DNA of 7,627 nucleotides from Nitrospira sp. (GTDB lineage Bacteria; Nitrospirota; Nitrospiria; Nitrospirales; Nitrospiraceae): contig JAICVE010000127.1 of NCBI GenBank assembly GCA_025935475.1, positions 1-7,627 of the forward strand, in the 5' to 3' direction. A program made the translations under genes and the position numbers. Under the pieces are notes generated by a model. It did not search any database, was not told where the DNA came from, and was given only the letters and a program-made list of their open reading frames with translations. Of the stretch, positions 1 to 7,095 are shown one piece after another. Positions within the stretch are counted from its first letter, which is position 1; each line of letters begins with the position of its first letter.

Positions 1-2159
1 CGTTTCCCTCGCAGAAGCTGTTTCGATATCTCGACGGCCTCTCAGGCGCTCCCTGGTCTTTACCAACTTCTCTGCTCGCGGAACTCGCTGAGAACTATTG
101 TCGTCATCGATTCGATTTATTGGGTTCCGGTTGGATGGTCGTCCGACACGGCATTCGATGTAAAGGGATGGAGGGCCATCGATACCATGTCGGTTCGGCG
201 GTGGACCCGGACGCCGAGGGAAACTGGCTTACTGCCTATATCAATCCGGCAAACCTGAAGGAGTCGCGTCGGATTTGGCGAATGATCCATCAAGGGTACG
301 AGCCTATTGACTGGCAACGAGATTTCAAATCCGGATTCCGGTGGTCAGAGAGCGACTGGTACAAGCAGATCCCGTTTGTTCACACCGGACATAAGCCGGG
401 TGTCGACATCAAAGTGCCGTGGGAACTCGCACGCATGCAACACCTGCCTATGCTGGCCTACGGGTTTGCCGTGACATCAACGTCGACGCAAGGTCTTGAT
501 GCACCTGAGGTCTATGCTAAGGAATTTCGCAATCAGATTCTAGATTTTATCGCGACCAATCCACCGCGATTTGGAGTGAACTGGGCTTGCACCATGGACG
601 TCGCTATTCGTGCGGCGAACTGGTTGGTCAGCTATGATCTCTTCCATGCCTTTGGTGCACGGTTCGACGCAGAATTCGAGCGCGAGCTTATGCGAAGTAT
701 GTACCAGCATGGAGCACATATCATTGCCAATCTGGAATGGAACAACGAAGCCGTCGGCAATCACTATCTCGCGGACATCGTTGGCTTGCTATTCATCGCC
801 GCCTACCTGCCTCGTGCTGCCGAAACCGACCTCTGGTTGGCATTTTCCGTTCAAGAACTCGTGAAAGAAGTCGGCCATCAGTTTACGCCGGATGGCGCAA
901 ATTTTGAGGCGTCGACCAGCTATCATAGATTATGCGCAGAAATGGTGGTGTACGCGACCGCGTTAGTCTTAGGTCTACAGTCGGAGAAACGCAGTGCGCT
1001 GATAGCGTACGACCATAGGAGGCATCGCGCACAACCCCTGTTACACCCTGCGCCGATACCGCTTTATAGCGGGGTGGGACAGTATGAATCTGCTCCATTC
1101 CCAGACTGGTACATTGAGCGGGTTGGTCTCATGGCACAGTTCACAAGCAATACGACAAGACCCGACGGACATATTGTGCAGATCGGTGACTGCGACAATG
1201 GCCGTTTTTTGAAGCTTCATCCTTCGTACGTACCGAATGACCCTCAGCTTCAAGAAGATCAGTTGAATCATAGCCATCTCGCGTCTGCCATCGGCGCCTT
1301 ATTAGATGTTCCAACTGCCGAAAGCGGTGCCACGTGTGAGCATGTGGATTCGTTTGTTGTGCGGCGCCTTGCAAAAAAGTCTCGGTGTGGCGCTGGTACG
1401 AGTCCATCGCAGTCCCAATCCACGACAAGAGGAGAAGGGTCAGGCGAGTTCGCCGTAACGCCAGGTGATCTTCGGGAAGGATTGCACCTAGCAGCGTATC
1501 CGAGCTTCGGATTATTTATCTACAAATCTCCGCGAGTGTACTTAGCTATACGGTGTGGCCGCGGCGACATCAACCAAATTGGAAACCACGCGCATAATGA
1601 CAATTTATCCTTTGAATTGGCGCTCGACGGGACATCGCTCATCACAGACCCCGGAACCTATGTGTACACTCCCTCGCCCGAAATGAGAAATCGGTTTAGA
1701 TCCACGGCAATGCATAACACTCTGGTGATTGATGGGAGGGAGCAAAATGATTGGAGCGATGGGCGAGAAGGGTTATTTGTCCTTCGAGACAGATCCAAGC
1801 CTAGAGTGATTGCCTGTCAGTTAACTCATTTTGTAGGAGAACATTCCGGATTCGGCTCCCCCCACAGGCGTGAGGTAAGCATTACGCAAAGTGGCATTCA
1901 CGCGTGCGATCACTGTGAAGCCGAAGGTATCAAAAAGGTACTGTTCCATGTATCGCCGTCGCTCAAGGTCTCTCTTGCCCGGAATAGTACCAGTGTAGAT
2001 CTCATCAACGATTCGCATACCTATAGGCTATCAAGCGCTGACGGTGAATGGTCAATAGCAGATTCGTATTATTCTCATGGATATGGATCACTTACTCGAA
2101 CACCTGTCATTACTCTGAAGACCGCATTACTCAGTGCCGAGTGGGCTATTGAAATATGA
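1..2159 (+). CDS. Heparinase II/III family polysaccharide lyase (5' partial)
   Basis: Likely a lyase that cleaves uronic-acid-containing polysaccharide by beta-elimination, acting in periplasm or outside the cell. The first full codon is at base 3 and the frame is open to the left edge, giving 718 visible residues. A TTG at 120 could be read as a start, but the 39 codons before it encode family-like sequence ending CRHRFDLLGSGW, so the true start and any signal peptide lie upstream. An alpha/alpha-toroid N-terminal part is seen in GVNWACTMDVAIRAANW (about 573-623), GNHYLADIVGLL (756-791) and DGANFEASTSYHR (891-929). The C-terminal beta-sandwich part carries GNHAHNDNLSFEL (1581-1619) and FRSTAMHNTLVIDG (1695-1736). 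By analogy with heparinase II, the His of GNHY, the Tyr of TSYHR, the His of HAHND and a Tyr of TYVY (about 1626-1637) are candidate active-site residues. A Ser/Gln/Gly-rich linker joins the halves. Substrate is unknown. Gene 2 follows after 45 bases. Confidence 0.92.
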   Translation, partial: FPSQKLFRYLDGLSGAPWSLPTSLLAELAENYCRHRFDLLGSGWMVVRHGIRCKGMEGHRYHVGSAVDPDAEGNWLTAYINPANLKESRRIWRMIHQGYEPIDWQRDFKSGFRWSESDWYKQIPFVHTGHKPGVDIKVPWELARMQHLPMLAYGFAVTSTSTQGLDAPEVYAKEFRNQILDFIATNPPRFGVNWACTMDVAIRAANWLVSYDLFHAFGARFDAEFERELMRSMYQHGAHIIANLEWNNEAVGNHYLADIVGLLFIAAYLPRAAETDLWLAFSVQELVKEVGHQFTPDGANFEASTSYHRLCAEMVVYATALVLGLQSEKRSALIAYDHRRHRAQPLLHPAPIPLYSGVGQYESAPFPDWYIERVGLMAQFTSNTTRPDGHIVQIGDCDNGRFLKLHPSYVPNDPQLQEDQLNHSHLASAIGALLDVPTAESGATCEHVDSFVVRRLAKKSRCGAGTSPSQSQSTTRGEGSGEFAVTPGDLREGLHLAAYPSFGLFIYKSPRVYLAIRCGRGDINQIGNHAHNDNLSFELALDGTSLITDPGTYVYTPSPEMRNRFRSTAMHNTLVIDGREQNDWSDGREGLFVLRDRSKPRVIACQLTHFVGEHSGFGSPHRREVSITQSGIHACDHCEAEGIKKVLFHVSPSLKVSLARNSTSVDLINDSHTYRLSSADGEWSIADSYYSHGYGSLTRTPVITLKTALLSAEWAIEI
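1374..1460 (+). other. Low-complexity linker segment inside the lyase gene
   Basis: Between the toroid and beta-sandwich halves of the lyase, about 29 residues are dominated by Ser, Gln, Thr, Gly and Arg (SPSQSQSTTRGEGSGEF in the middle) and match no part of the family fold that I know. The DNA at 1424-1449 is purine-rich on the + strand. Read on the - strand it gives CTCGCCTGACCCTTCTCC, which resembles the CCTCACCCT...CTCCC type of short dispersed repeat found in many bacterial genomes. Whether it is such an insertion, still in frame, or simply a flexible linker cannot be settled from one copy. Confidence 0.4.
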
Positions 2160-2180
2160 GCTTATCCTCTTCTTGAGCGT

Positions 2181-2195
2181 GATGCCACCGGCATC
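2181..2195 (+). other. Perfect 6-bp inverted repeat before gene 2
   Basis: GATGCC and GGCATC flank a three-base ACC loop in the 45-base gap between the lyase and gene 2, ending 9 bases before the ATG at 2205. The stem fills the place where a Shine-Dalgarno site would normally lie, and no such site is visible. There is no T-run after it, so it is not a classical intrinsic terminator. It could modulate translation or mRNA stability, or be chance. Confidence 0.4.
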
Positions 2196-2204
2196 CGGCC
2201 ACAC

Positions 2205-3368
2205 ATGAAGCGGAAAACTGTGATTATGGCTGCCGCCAACCATTGGCACTCTCCTTTCCAAGTAGGAAGTCATCATCTCGCCCGCGGCTTTGTGAATGCC
2301 GGTTGGGATGTCGCATTCGTCTCTGATCCGATCTCGCCATGGCATCTCGGAGCTCGGAACTTTCAGCAGCTGTGGCAGCGCTATCGCCTATATGCTCGTG
2401 GAGGAGAGCGGGATCTCGATGGACGTCTTTGGGCCTATGTCCCAGGGGCACTTGTGACGCCTCATAATAAGCCGATATTAAGGAATCGTTGGGTGTCCCG
2501 CCGATGGGCTCAGCTGGCCTGGCCCCCAGTTGGTCGTGTGATGCGCGAGGCCGGATTCGCGGACGCCGACCTTCTATACTGCGACAGTGCCGTGCCATTC
2601 AGTTGGCTGCGAAATGTCTCGCATCGAAAGGCGATTTATCGGATCGCTGACCACTATTCGGCCTTTGACAAATTCTCTCCGGCACTCGCTGAATTGGAGC
2701 TCGATTTGGCACAGTGGGTCGACGTGGTCGTCTATGCGGCTCAAACGTTGGAAGAACATGTGAAGGCAATGCACCCAAGAAATATGGCGCATCTGCCCAA
2801 CGGGGTGAACTTCGACCATTTCGCTCGCACGCGAGATAAACAGCCATCCGAATATGACGCCATTCCGAAACCGATTGCGATCTATATCGGCGCAATGGAC
2901 GTTTGGTTTGATTGGGAGTTGGTGAATTGTTCGGTGGCGCATCTGCCGGAAGTCTCATTTGTTCTTGTCGGTCCAGATCACCGAGCACGAAAGATGTTGA
3001 AACCTGCCAAGAATCTTTTCATTCTCGGGTCGAGGCCTTATGACGAGCTCCCGGGCTACCTCCAGCATGCGGACGTTGGGTTAATTCCCTTCGATGTCGC
3101 CAATCACCGGAATCTCGTGCGCAGCATTCACCCGCTTAAGTTGTATGAATATCTAGCCAGCGGATTGCCTGTCGTCTCGGTGGAGTGGGAAGAACTGCAG
3201 AATCTCAAAAGCCCCGCGACATTAACCAACAATCGTGAACACTTTGTTGCCGCGATTCGAGCGGCTATCGCACGGCCGCCAGACCAGAGCACGCTCCAGA
3301 GCTACGCTGCCGGCAAGGATTGGAGCCGAATCGTCCAACGCATGATCGATCTGGTCGGTCTCTCTTAG
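2205..3368 (+). CDS. GT-B fold glycosyltransferase, GumK-like N-terminus
   Basis: A 387-residue cytoplasmic sugar transferase, probably adding one residue to the lipid-linked repeat unit at the inner face of the membrane. The first strand RKTVIMAAANHW (3-14) is followed by GSHHLARGFVNAGWDVAFVS (21-40) and DPISP, the acceptor-side Rossmann start seen in GumK-like enzymes. A middle segment YRIADHYSAF (145-154) and LPNGVNFDHF (197-206) lead into the donor half: AIYIGAMDVWFD (225-236), FVLVGPD (252-258), then HPLKLYEYLASGLPVVSVEWEEL (309-331), the usual nucleotide-sugar binding region of GT4-like enzymes. Length is normal and the gene looks intact. ATG 2205 is chosen because it precedes the first beta strand, although no Shine-Dalgarno site is seen. 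GumK itself transfers glucuronic acid in xanthan synthesis; that donor is only a guess here, but would suit the neighbouring lyase. Confidence 0.9.
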   Translation: MKRKTVIMAAANHWHSPFQVGSHHLARGFVNAGWDVAFVSDPISPWHLGARNFQQLWQRYRLYARGGERDLDGRLWAYVPGALVTPHNKPILRNRWVSRRWAQLAWPPVGRVMREAGFADADLLYCDSAVPFSWLRNVSHRKAIYRIADHYSAFDKFSPALAELELDLAQWVDVVVYAAQTLEEHVKAMHPRNMAHLPNGVNFDHFARTRDKQPSEYDAIPKPIAIYIGAMDVWFDWELVNCSVAHLPEVSFVLVGPDHRARKMLKPAKNLFILGSRPYDELPGYLQHADVGLIPFDVANHRNLVRSIHPLKLYEYLASGLPVVSVEWEELQNLKSPATLTNNREHFVAAIRAAIARPPDQSTLQSYAAGKDWSRIVQRMIDLVGLS

Positions 3369-3415
3369 AGCGCGCAGCGAACGAGTCCGTTTGACGTGCT
3401 ATTCATTCTTTATCG

Positions 3416-4633
3416 ATGTTGAACATCGTTGTCGTCAGCGATTTTGCTCATGTTGAAGGCGGCAACAGCGCCGTCGCCCTCTCAAGTGCGATTGGCCTTG
3501 CAGACGCCGGACATCGGGTCACCCTCCTGTCGGCAGTCCCTCCGATCGATCCGGCGGTTCAAAAGAGCGTGTTTCGTGTCGTGTGCACGGGCCAACATGC
3601 AATTGCGGACGATCCGCAGCGAATGGGCGCGCTCGTGCAAGGTCTCTGGAACAGCAAAGCCGGTCGGGCAATGGGGGACGTTCTCGGCAACCTAGATCCT
3701 CATGAGACGGTGGTTCATGTCCACGGGTGGACAAAAGCGCTTTCTTCAAGCGTGATCAGAGCCGCCTTGTCGCGTAAGTTCAAAGTCATTTGCACACTTC
3801 ACGACTACTTTTCAGCCTGCCCCAACGGAAGCTTTTTCAATTACGCCACCAATACCATTTGCGAACTCCAGCCGCTTTCCGGTTCGTGCATCGCCAGCCA
3901 GTGTGACCGGCGACACTACGGTCAGAAGTTATGGCGGGTGGTACGCCAAGTCGTGCAAAACCGCTTCGGTGGTCTCCCGAGTGAGATTCGCCACTTCATT
4001 GTCGTGTCACCGTTTAGCGAACGGATTCTCAAGCCGTTTTTATCTCCGGACTCACACATTTACCACGTGCAAAATCCTGTTCAGGCGTCTTATCAGGATC
4101 CTGTAAACGTCGAAGCCAATTCCGCATTTGTGATGGTCGGAAGAATCACCCAAGAGAAAGGTCCTCAGCTGTTTGCCGAGGCCGCAAGTCAGGTAGGCTG
4201 TGAAGCTGTATTCATAGGCGATGGAGACCAGCGAGCTGATGTGCTGCGCCGCTGTCCTACGGCCAAGATGCTGGGTTGGCTTTCGCGCGAAGAGGTCACC
4301 ACACAACTGAAACATGCAAGAGCCTTGGTATTTCCTTCTCTCCTATATGAAACGGAAGGGCTCGCTGTCTCTGAGGCAGCAGCGCTCGGCATTCCAGCGA
4401 TCGTGTCCGACGCATCGACAGCCCGCGCCTCCGTGTTGGATGGTGTCACTGGATTATGGTTCAAAGCCGGCGACAGTGGGGATCTGGCGAGAAAGATGCT
4501 GACTATCAGCGATTCCCAGCGTGCGTCGGTCATAGGCCGTGCAGCCCACGGCCAGTATTGGAAGCATCCCAGAACCCTTGACCGCCATATCAAGGAGCTT
4601 GAACGCACCTATGAAAAGGTGCTTGCGTGCTGA
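3416..4633 (+). CDS. GT4 family glycosyltransferase with Cys-rich insert
   Basis: A 405-residue retaining-type GT-B glycosyltransferase, expected to work in the cytoplasm on the lipid-linked oligosaccharide. The N-terminal half opens with NIVVVSDFAHVEGGNSAVALS (residues 3-23; the GG loop is typical) and has HVHGW (101-105) and TLHDYFSACPNGSFF (127-141). The donor half has VMVGRITQEKGPQLFAEAA (239-257), VFIGDGDQ (265-272) and the E-x7-E motif with E312 and E320 (YETEGLAVSEAAALGIPAI), then DGVTGLWF. C135, C149, C158 and C163 form a C-x13-C-x8-C-x4-C cluster after the HDYF motif, possibly binding zinc. An in-frame TGA at 3392 and no other good start make ATG 3416 the start; no clear Shine-Dalgarno site precedes it. 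The 3' end overlaps the next gene by 7 bases. Sugar and linkage cannot be read from the sequence. Confidence 0.93.
   Translation: MLNIVVVSDFAHVEGGNSAVALSSAIGLADAGHRVTLLSAVPPIDPAVQKSVFRVVCTGQHAIADDPQRMGALVQGLWNSKAGRAMGDVLGNLDPHETVVHVHGWTKALSSSVIRAALSRKFKVICTLHDYFSACPNGSFFNYATNTICELQPLSGSCIASQCDRRHYGQKLWRVVRQVVQNRFGGLPSEIRHFIVVSPFSERILKPFLSPDSHIYHVQNPVQASYQDPVNVEANSAFVMVGRITQEKGPQLFAEAASQVGCEAVFIGDGDQRADVLRRCPTAKMLGWLSREEVTTQLKHARALVFPSLLYETEGLAVSEAAALGIPAIVSDASTARASVLDGVTGLWFKAGDSGDLARKMLTISDSQRASVIGRAAHGQYWKHPRTLDRHIKELERTYEKVLAC
4614..4619 (+). promoter_or_regulatory. Candidate ribosome binding site for the GTG start at 4627
   Basis: AAAAGG lies inside the end of the GT4 gene, 7 bases before GTG 4627. 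This spacing favours the GTG start over ATG 4645, which has no purine-rich site before it. The match to the anti-Shine-Dalgarno sequence is short. Confidence 0.45.
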
Positions 4634-5544
4634 TCACTGACCAAATGGTCAGCATTCTCATCCCTTCCTACAATCCGGGGTCTCTGTTTGCGACATTGCT
4701 CGAGAAATTGAGCCGCCAACAGCTCCGTCTCTTTGAGATCATTGTGGTCGACTCCTCTTCAACAGACGAGACGTTATCCATAGCGAAGTCTCATGGAGTG
4801 CGGACTCATGTCATTCCAAAGCGAGAATTCGATCACGGCGGGACTCGTACCGATATGGGCAAGTTGGCGAAAGGGGATGTCCTGGTGTATCTGACTCAGG
4901 ACGCGCTTCCGTTGAATGAAGTAGCAGTGCCTGCGCTCGTCTCGAAACTTCTGGAAGACGAACGGATTGGCGCGGCCTTTGGTCGCCAGATTCCCCATCG
5001 GGACGCCACTCCCTTCGCGCAACATTTGAGAGCGTTCAATTATCCAGCCGTTTCGCATACTCGATCTATCGAGGATTGTGACCAATATGGTATGAAAACA
5101 TTTTTCTGCTCCAACTCGTTTGCCGCGTACAAGCGAAAGGCACTAGAACGCGTGGGGTGGTTCAAGGCAGGCCTGTTGATGGGAGAGGACATGCACGCAT
5201 GTGCCAAGATGTTGGTAGACGGATTCCGCATTGCGTATGTGGCCGATGCGGTCGTCTATCACTCTCACAACTATTCGATGCAGCAGGAATTCAAGCGATA
5301 TTTCGATCTCGGCGCTTTTTTTAGCAAGGAACAGTGGATCCTTAATAGATATGGGAGTGCAAGTTCAGAAGGTTTGCGATTCGTACGGTCGGAGGTAGCC
5401 TTCCTCCGTGACAACGGTTTTACGCGCTCTATTCCCGTAAGCCTGCTACGCAACGCCGCCAAATGGGGAGGGTACCAGTTAGGACATTTGTATCCGTATT
5501 TGCCAAACTGGATCATTCGATGGGCGAGCATGCATTCGAAATAG
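4627..5544 (+). CDS. GT2 family glycosyltransferase, probable rhamnosyltransferase
   Basis: A 305-residue GT-A fold, inverting-type transferase. VSILIPSYNPG (8-18) and IIVVDSSSTDET (38-49) form the nucleotide-binding start. FDHGGTRTDM (68-77), LVYLTQDALPL (86-96), FFCSNSFAAYKR (159-170) and MGEDMHACAKM (185-195, ED as likely catalytic region) follow. The C-terminus YHSHNYSMQQEFKRYFDLGAF (211-231) is typical of O-antigen and EPS rhamnosyltransferases. In this family the (F)xHGGTR and TQDA motifs replace the usual DxD pattern. The predicted role is transfer of L-rhamnose from dTDP-L-rhamnose to the growing repeat unit; rfbA downstream supports this. The start is either GTG 4627, which overlaps the previous gene by 7 bases and has a fair ribosome site, or ATG 4645, which begins exactly at the first strand. 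No membrane anchor is evident. Rhamnose specificity is by family resemblance only. Confidence 0.92.
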   Translation: MLITDQMVSILIPSYNPGSLFATLLEKLSRQQLRLFEIIVVDSSSTDETLSIAKSHGVRTHVIPKREFDHGGTRTDMGKLAKGDVLVYLTQDALPLNEVAVPALVSKLLEDERIGAAFGRQIPHRDATPFAQHLRAFNYPAVSHTRSIEDCDQYGMKTFFCSNSFAAYKRKALERVGWFKAGLLMGEDMHACAKMLVDGFRIAYVADAVVYHSHNYSMQQEFKRYFDLGAFFSKEQWILNRYGSASSEGLRFVRSEVAFLRDNGFTRSIPVSLLRNAAKWGGYQLGHLYPYLPNWIIRWASMHSK

Positions 5545-5592
5545 CGCCTATCGTTGCAAGCGCACTTTCCGTCCGGTAAGCGAAATATTTTC

Positions 5593-6987
5593 ATGCTCAA
5601 ACGACACTCACAATTCTTGCAAAGCCTTCTCTTCCTGTTTGATCTTGCCGTGATCTGCGCGTGTTGGCTCCTCGCGTACTATCTTCGATTTCTCGAGGGA
5701 CTTGCGCCGATTGATAAGGGCATTCCGCCTTTTGAGATCTACCTGTGGCTGTTGATTCCGATTCTCGTCGTATGGGGAATATCGTTTCGTACCTTCAACT
5801 TGTATCGTCCCCGCCGCATGGGATCACACCTAGCAGAATTTTTGGACATTGCTAAAGCCAATACGCTATCCGTTCTTGTCCTTGTCGCCTTCACCGCGTT
5901 TCATCGTCAGTTTGAATACTCCCGGCTTGTCTTTCTGTATTTTTGGGTGCTCAATCTCGTTGCGCTCGGTTTCTCCCGTATGGCCTTCCGAGAGGGCCTG
6001 CGGTTCATGCGCAAACAAGGGTTTAACCAGCGCCACGCTCTCGTGATCGGAGCAGGAAAACTCGGACAACGAGTGACACGGCTGATCGCGATCCATAGCG
6101 AATTTGGAATCAAGATACAGGGCTTTCTGACGCGCCATCCGAATAAGTTAGGGCAAACATATGAAGGAATAAGGGTCAGTGGTCTCTATTCAGACATAGA
6201 GAAATATGCGCCAGCGCTTGACATTGTGTTTGTGTGTTTGCCTCCTGATGAGGAGCAAGGCGCGGAGAAGATCCTGCAATTTCTCGCCACAACGACTATC
6301 GAGGTGAAGGTCATTCCTTCCATCTACGAATTCATCACCTTGCGTGCCGAAGCTGAGATGTTCGAGGGCCTGCCGGTCATCACCTTACAGGGCTCGCCTC
6401 TCTATGGATGGAACGTTGTCGTGAAGGCCATAACGGATTTTATCGGTGCGGCAGTAGCACTGACATTGACGGCCCCATTGATGCTCGTCATTGCGCTGGC
6501 CGTGAAGCTGACATCGCCAGGGCCTATTTTTTATCGGCAGGAACGAATGGGCGTGGACGGGAAGCCCTTTATGATGCTCAAATTTCGAACCATGCTGGTC
6601 GATCAACGCGGTGATACCGTCTTGCTCACTCCGAAGAATGATCCTCGGGTGACGAGCATTGGCCGCTTTCTCCGCAAGACGAGTCTGGATGAGTTGCCAC
6701 AATTCTTTAACGTCATTAAGGGAGAGATGAGTATCGTCGGGCCGCGGCCTGAACGTTCATGGGTAGTCGAAGAGGTTCGGAAACAGATTCCGCTTTATAT
6801 GCTGAAGCACAAAATGAAAGCCGGCATTACGGGATGGGCACAGGTGAATGGCTGGAGAGGCAATACATCGCTCGATAAACGGGTTGAGCATGACTTGTAT
6901 TATATCGAACATTGGTCAGTGTGGTTTGACCTCAAAATCATGTGTCTCACTCTGTGGAGAGGATTCATTCATAAGCATGCGTATTAG
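5593..6987 (+). CDS. wcaJ: Undecaprenyl-phosphate glucose phosphotransferase (WcaJ-like)
   Basis: This polyprenyl glycosylphosphotransferase starts the repeat unit by moving a sugar-1-phosphate, probably glucose-1-phosphate from UDP-glucose, to undecaprenyl phosphate in the inner membrane. From ATG 5593 it has 464 residues, the usual family length. Hydrophobic segments lie at about 10-32, 48-65, 90-103 and 112-128, then a Rossmann-like middle domain with ALVIGAGKLGQR (149-160). A fifth hydrophobic segment (280-305) enters the catalytic domain: SPGPIFYRQERMG (308-320), KPFMMLKFRTM (324-334), NDPRVTSIGRFLRKTSLDEL (349-368, with the catalytic Asp-Glu pair 366-367), GEMSIVGPRPE (377-387) and KAGITGWAQVNGWRG (409-423). 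The frame is open from a TTG at 5554, but MLKRHSQ is the typical family N-terminus, so ATG 5593 is preferred, leaving a 48-base gap. A galactose or other hexose donor cannot be excluded; the symbol denotes family resemblance. Confidence 0.94.
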   Translation: MLKRHSQFLQSLLFLFDLAVICACWLLAYYLRFLEGLAPIDKGIPPFEIYLWLLIPILVVWGISFRTFNLYRPRRMGSHLAEFLDIAKANTLSVLVLVAFTAFHRQFEYSRLVFLYFWVLNLVALGFSRMAFREGLRFMRKQGFNQRHALVIGAGKLGQRVTRLIAIHSEFGIKIQGFLTRHPNKLGQTYEGIRVSGLYSDIEKYAPALDIVFVCLPPDEEQGAEKILQFLATTTIEVKVIPSIYEFITLRAEAEMFEGLPVITLQGSPLYGWNVVVKAITDFIGAAVALTLTAPLMLVIALAVKLTSPGPIFYRQERMGVDGKPFMMLKFRTMLVDQRGDTVLLTPKNDPRVTSIGRFLRKTSLDELPQFFNVIKGEMSIVGPRPERSWVVEEVRKQIPLYMLKHKMKAGITGWAQVNGWRGNTSLDKRVEHDLYYIEHWSVWFDLKIMCLTLWRGFIHKHAY

Positions 6988-7091
6988 CTTGTCACGCAAT
7001 TGCCTCAAATTGAGAGTTCTCCATCTGTTTGAGAGCTACCTCATCGAATGAGAAGGATTGTTCTGCATTCCAGTTTTGACGGAGCACTTGG
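6988..7091 (+). other. 104-base intergenic region before rfbA
   Basis: This is the longest gap in the window. It contains the 8-bp palindrome GCAATTGC (6996-7003), directly followed by CTCAA-A-TTGAG (7004-7014), then two TTGAGAG copies at 7010 and 7029, 19 bases apart, and the small hairpin CTCAT-CGA-ATGAG (7040-7052). There is no GC-rich stem with a T-run, so I see no intrinsic terminator. I could not find a -35/-10 pair good enough to call a promoter. It may be a site of internal regulation or simply spacer. Confidence 0.4.
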
Positions 7092-7095
7092 ATGA
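7048..7095 (+). other. 15-codon ORF overlapping the rfbA start (possible leader)
   Basis: ATG at 7048 opens a 15-residue frame (MRRIVLHSSFDGALG) whose TGA at 7093-7095 overlaps the rfbA ATG at 7092 as ATGA, the arrangement seen in translational coupling. Its own ATG lies in the 3' arm of the 7040-7052 hairpin and it has only a weak purine stretch (GAGAG, 7031-7035) rather far upstream. No similarity to a known peptide is recognised; chance is quite possible. Confidence 0.25.
7081..7084 (+). promoter_or_regulatory. Ribosome binding site of rfbA
   Basis: GGAG lies 7 bases before the ATG at 7092, the clearest Shine-Dalgarno site in the window. An in-frame TGA at 7077-7079 excludes any earlier rfbA start. 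Confidence 0.75.

Noticed and set aside
2181..2195. Intrinsic terminator after the lyase gene
   Set aside because: The stem has only 6 bp and no T-run follows it, and the next gene starts 9 bases later.
2224..2988. Two minus-strand open frames of 124 and 129 codons (2224-2598 and 2599-2988)
   Set aside because: They lie wholly opposite the gene 2 transferase, are Arg/Pro-rich in the way of antisense frames, and show no known motif.
4189..4608. 139-codon minus-strand open frame
   Set aside because: It is antisense to the conserved E-x7-E donor domain of the GT4 gene, with no recognisable domain; a shadow frame.
5554..5592. TTG start for the WcaJ-like gene, adding 13 residues
   Set aside because: The typical family N-terminus MLKRHSQ begins at ATG 5593, and no ribosome site precedes the TTG.
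6385..6702. 105-codon minus-strand open frame opposite the WcaJ-like gene
   Set aside because: It covers the conserved catalytic domain on the other strand and has no protein-like pattern.
6989..7035. Sigma-70 promoter before rfbA (TTGTCA or TTGAGA as -35)
   Set aside because: At 16-18 bases downstream of either box there is no acceptable TATAAT-like sequence.
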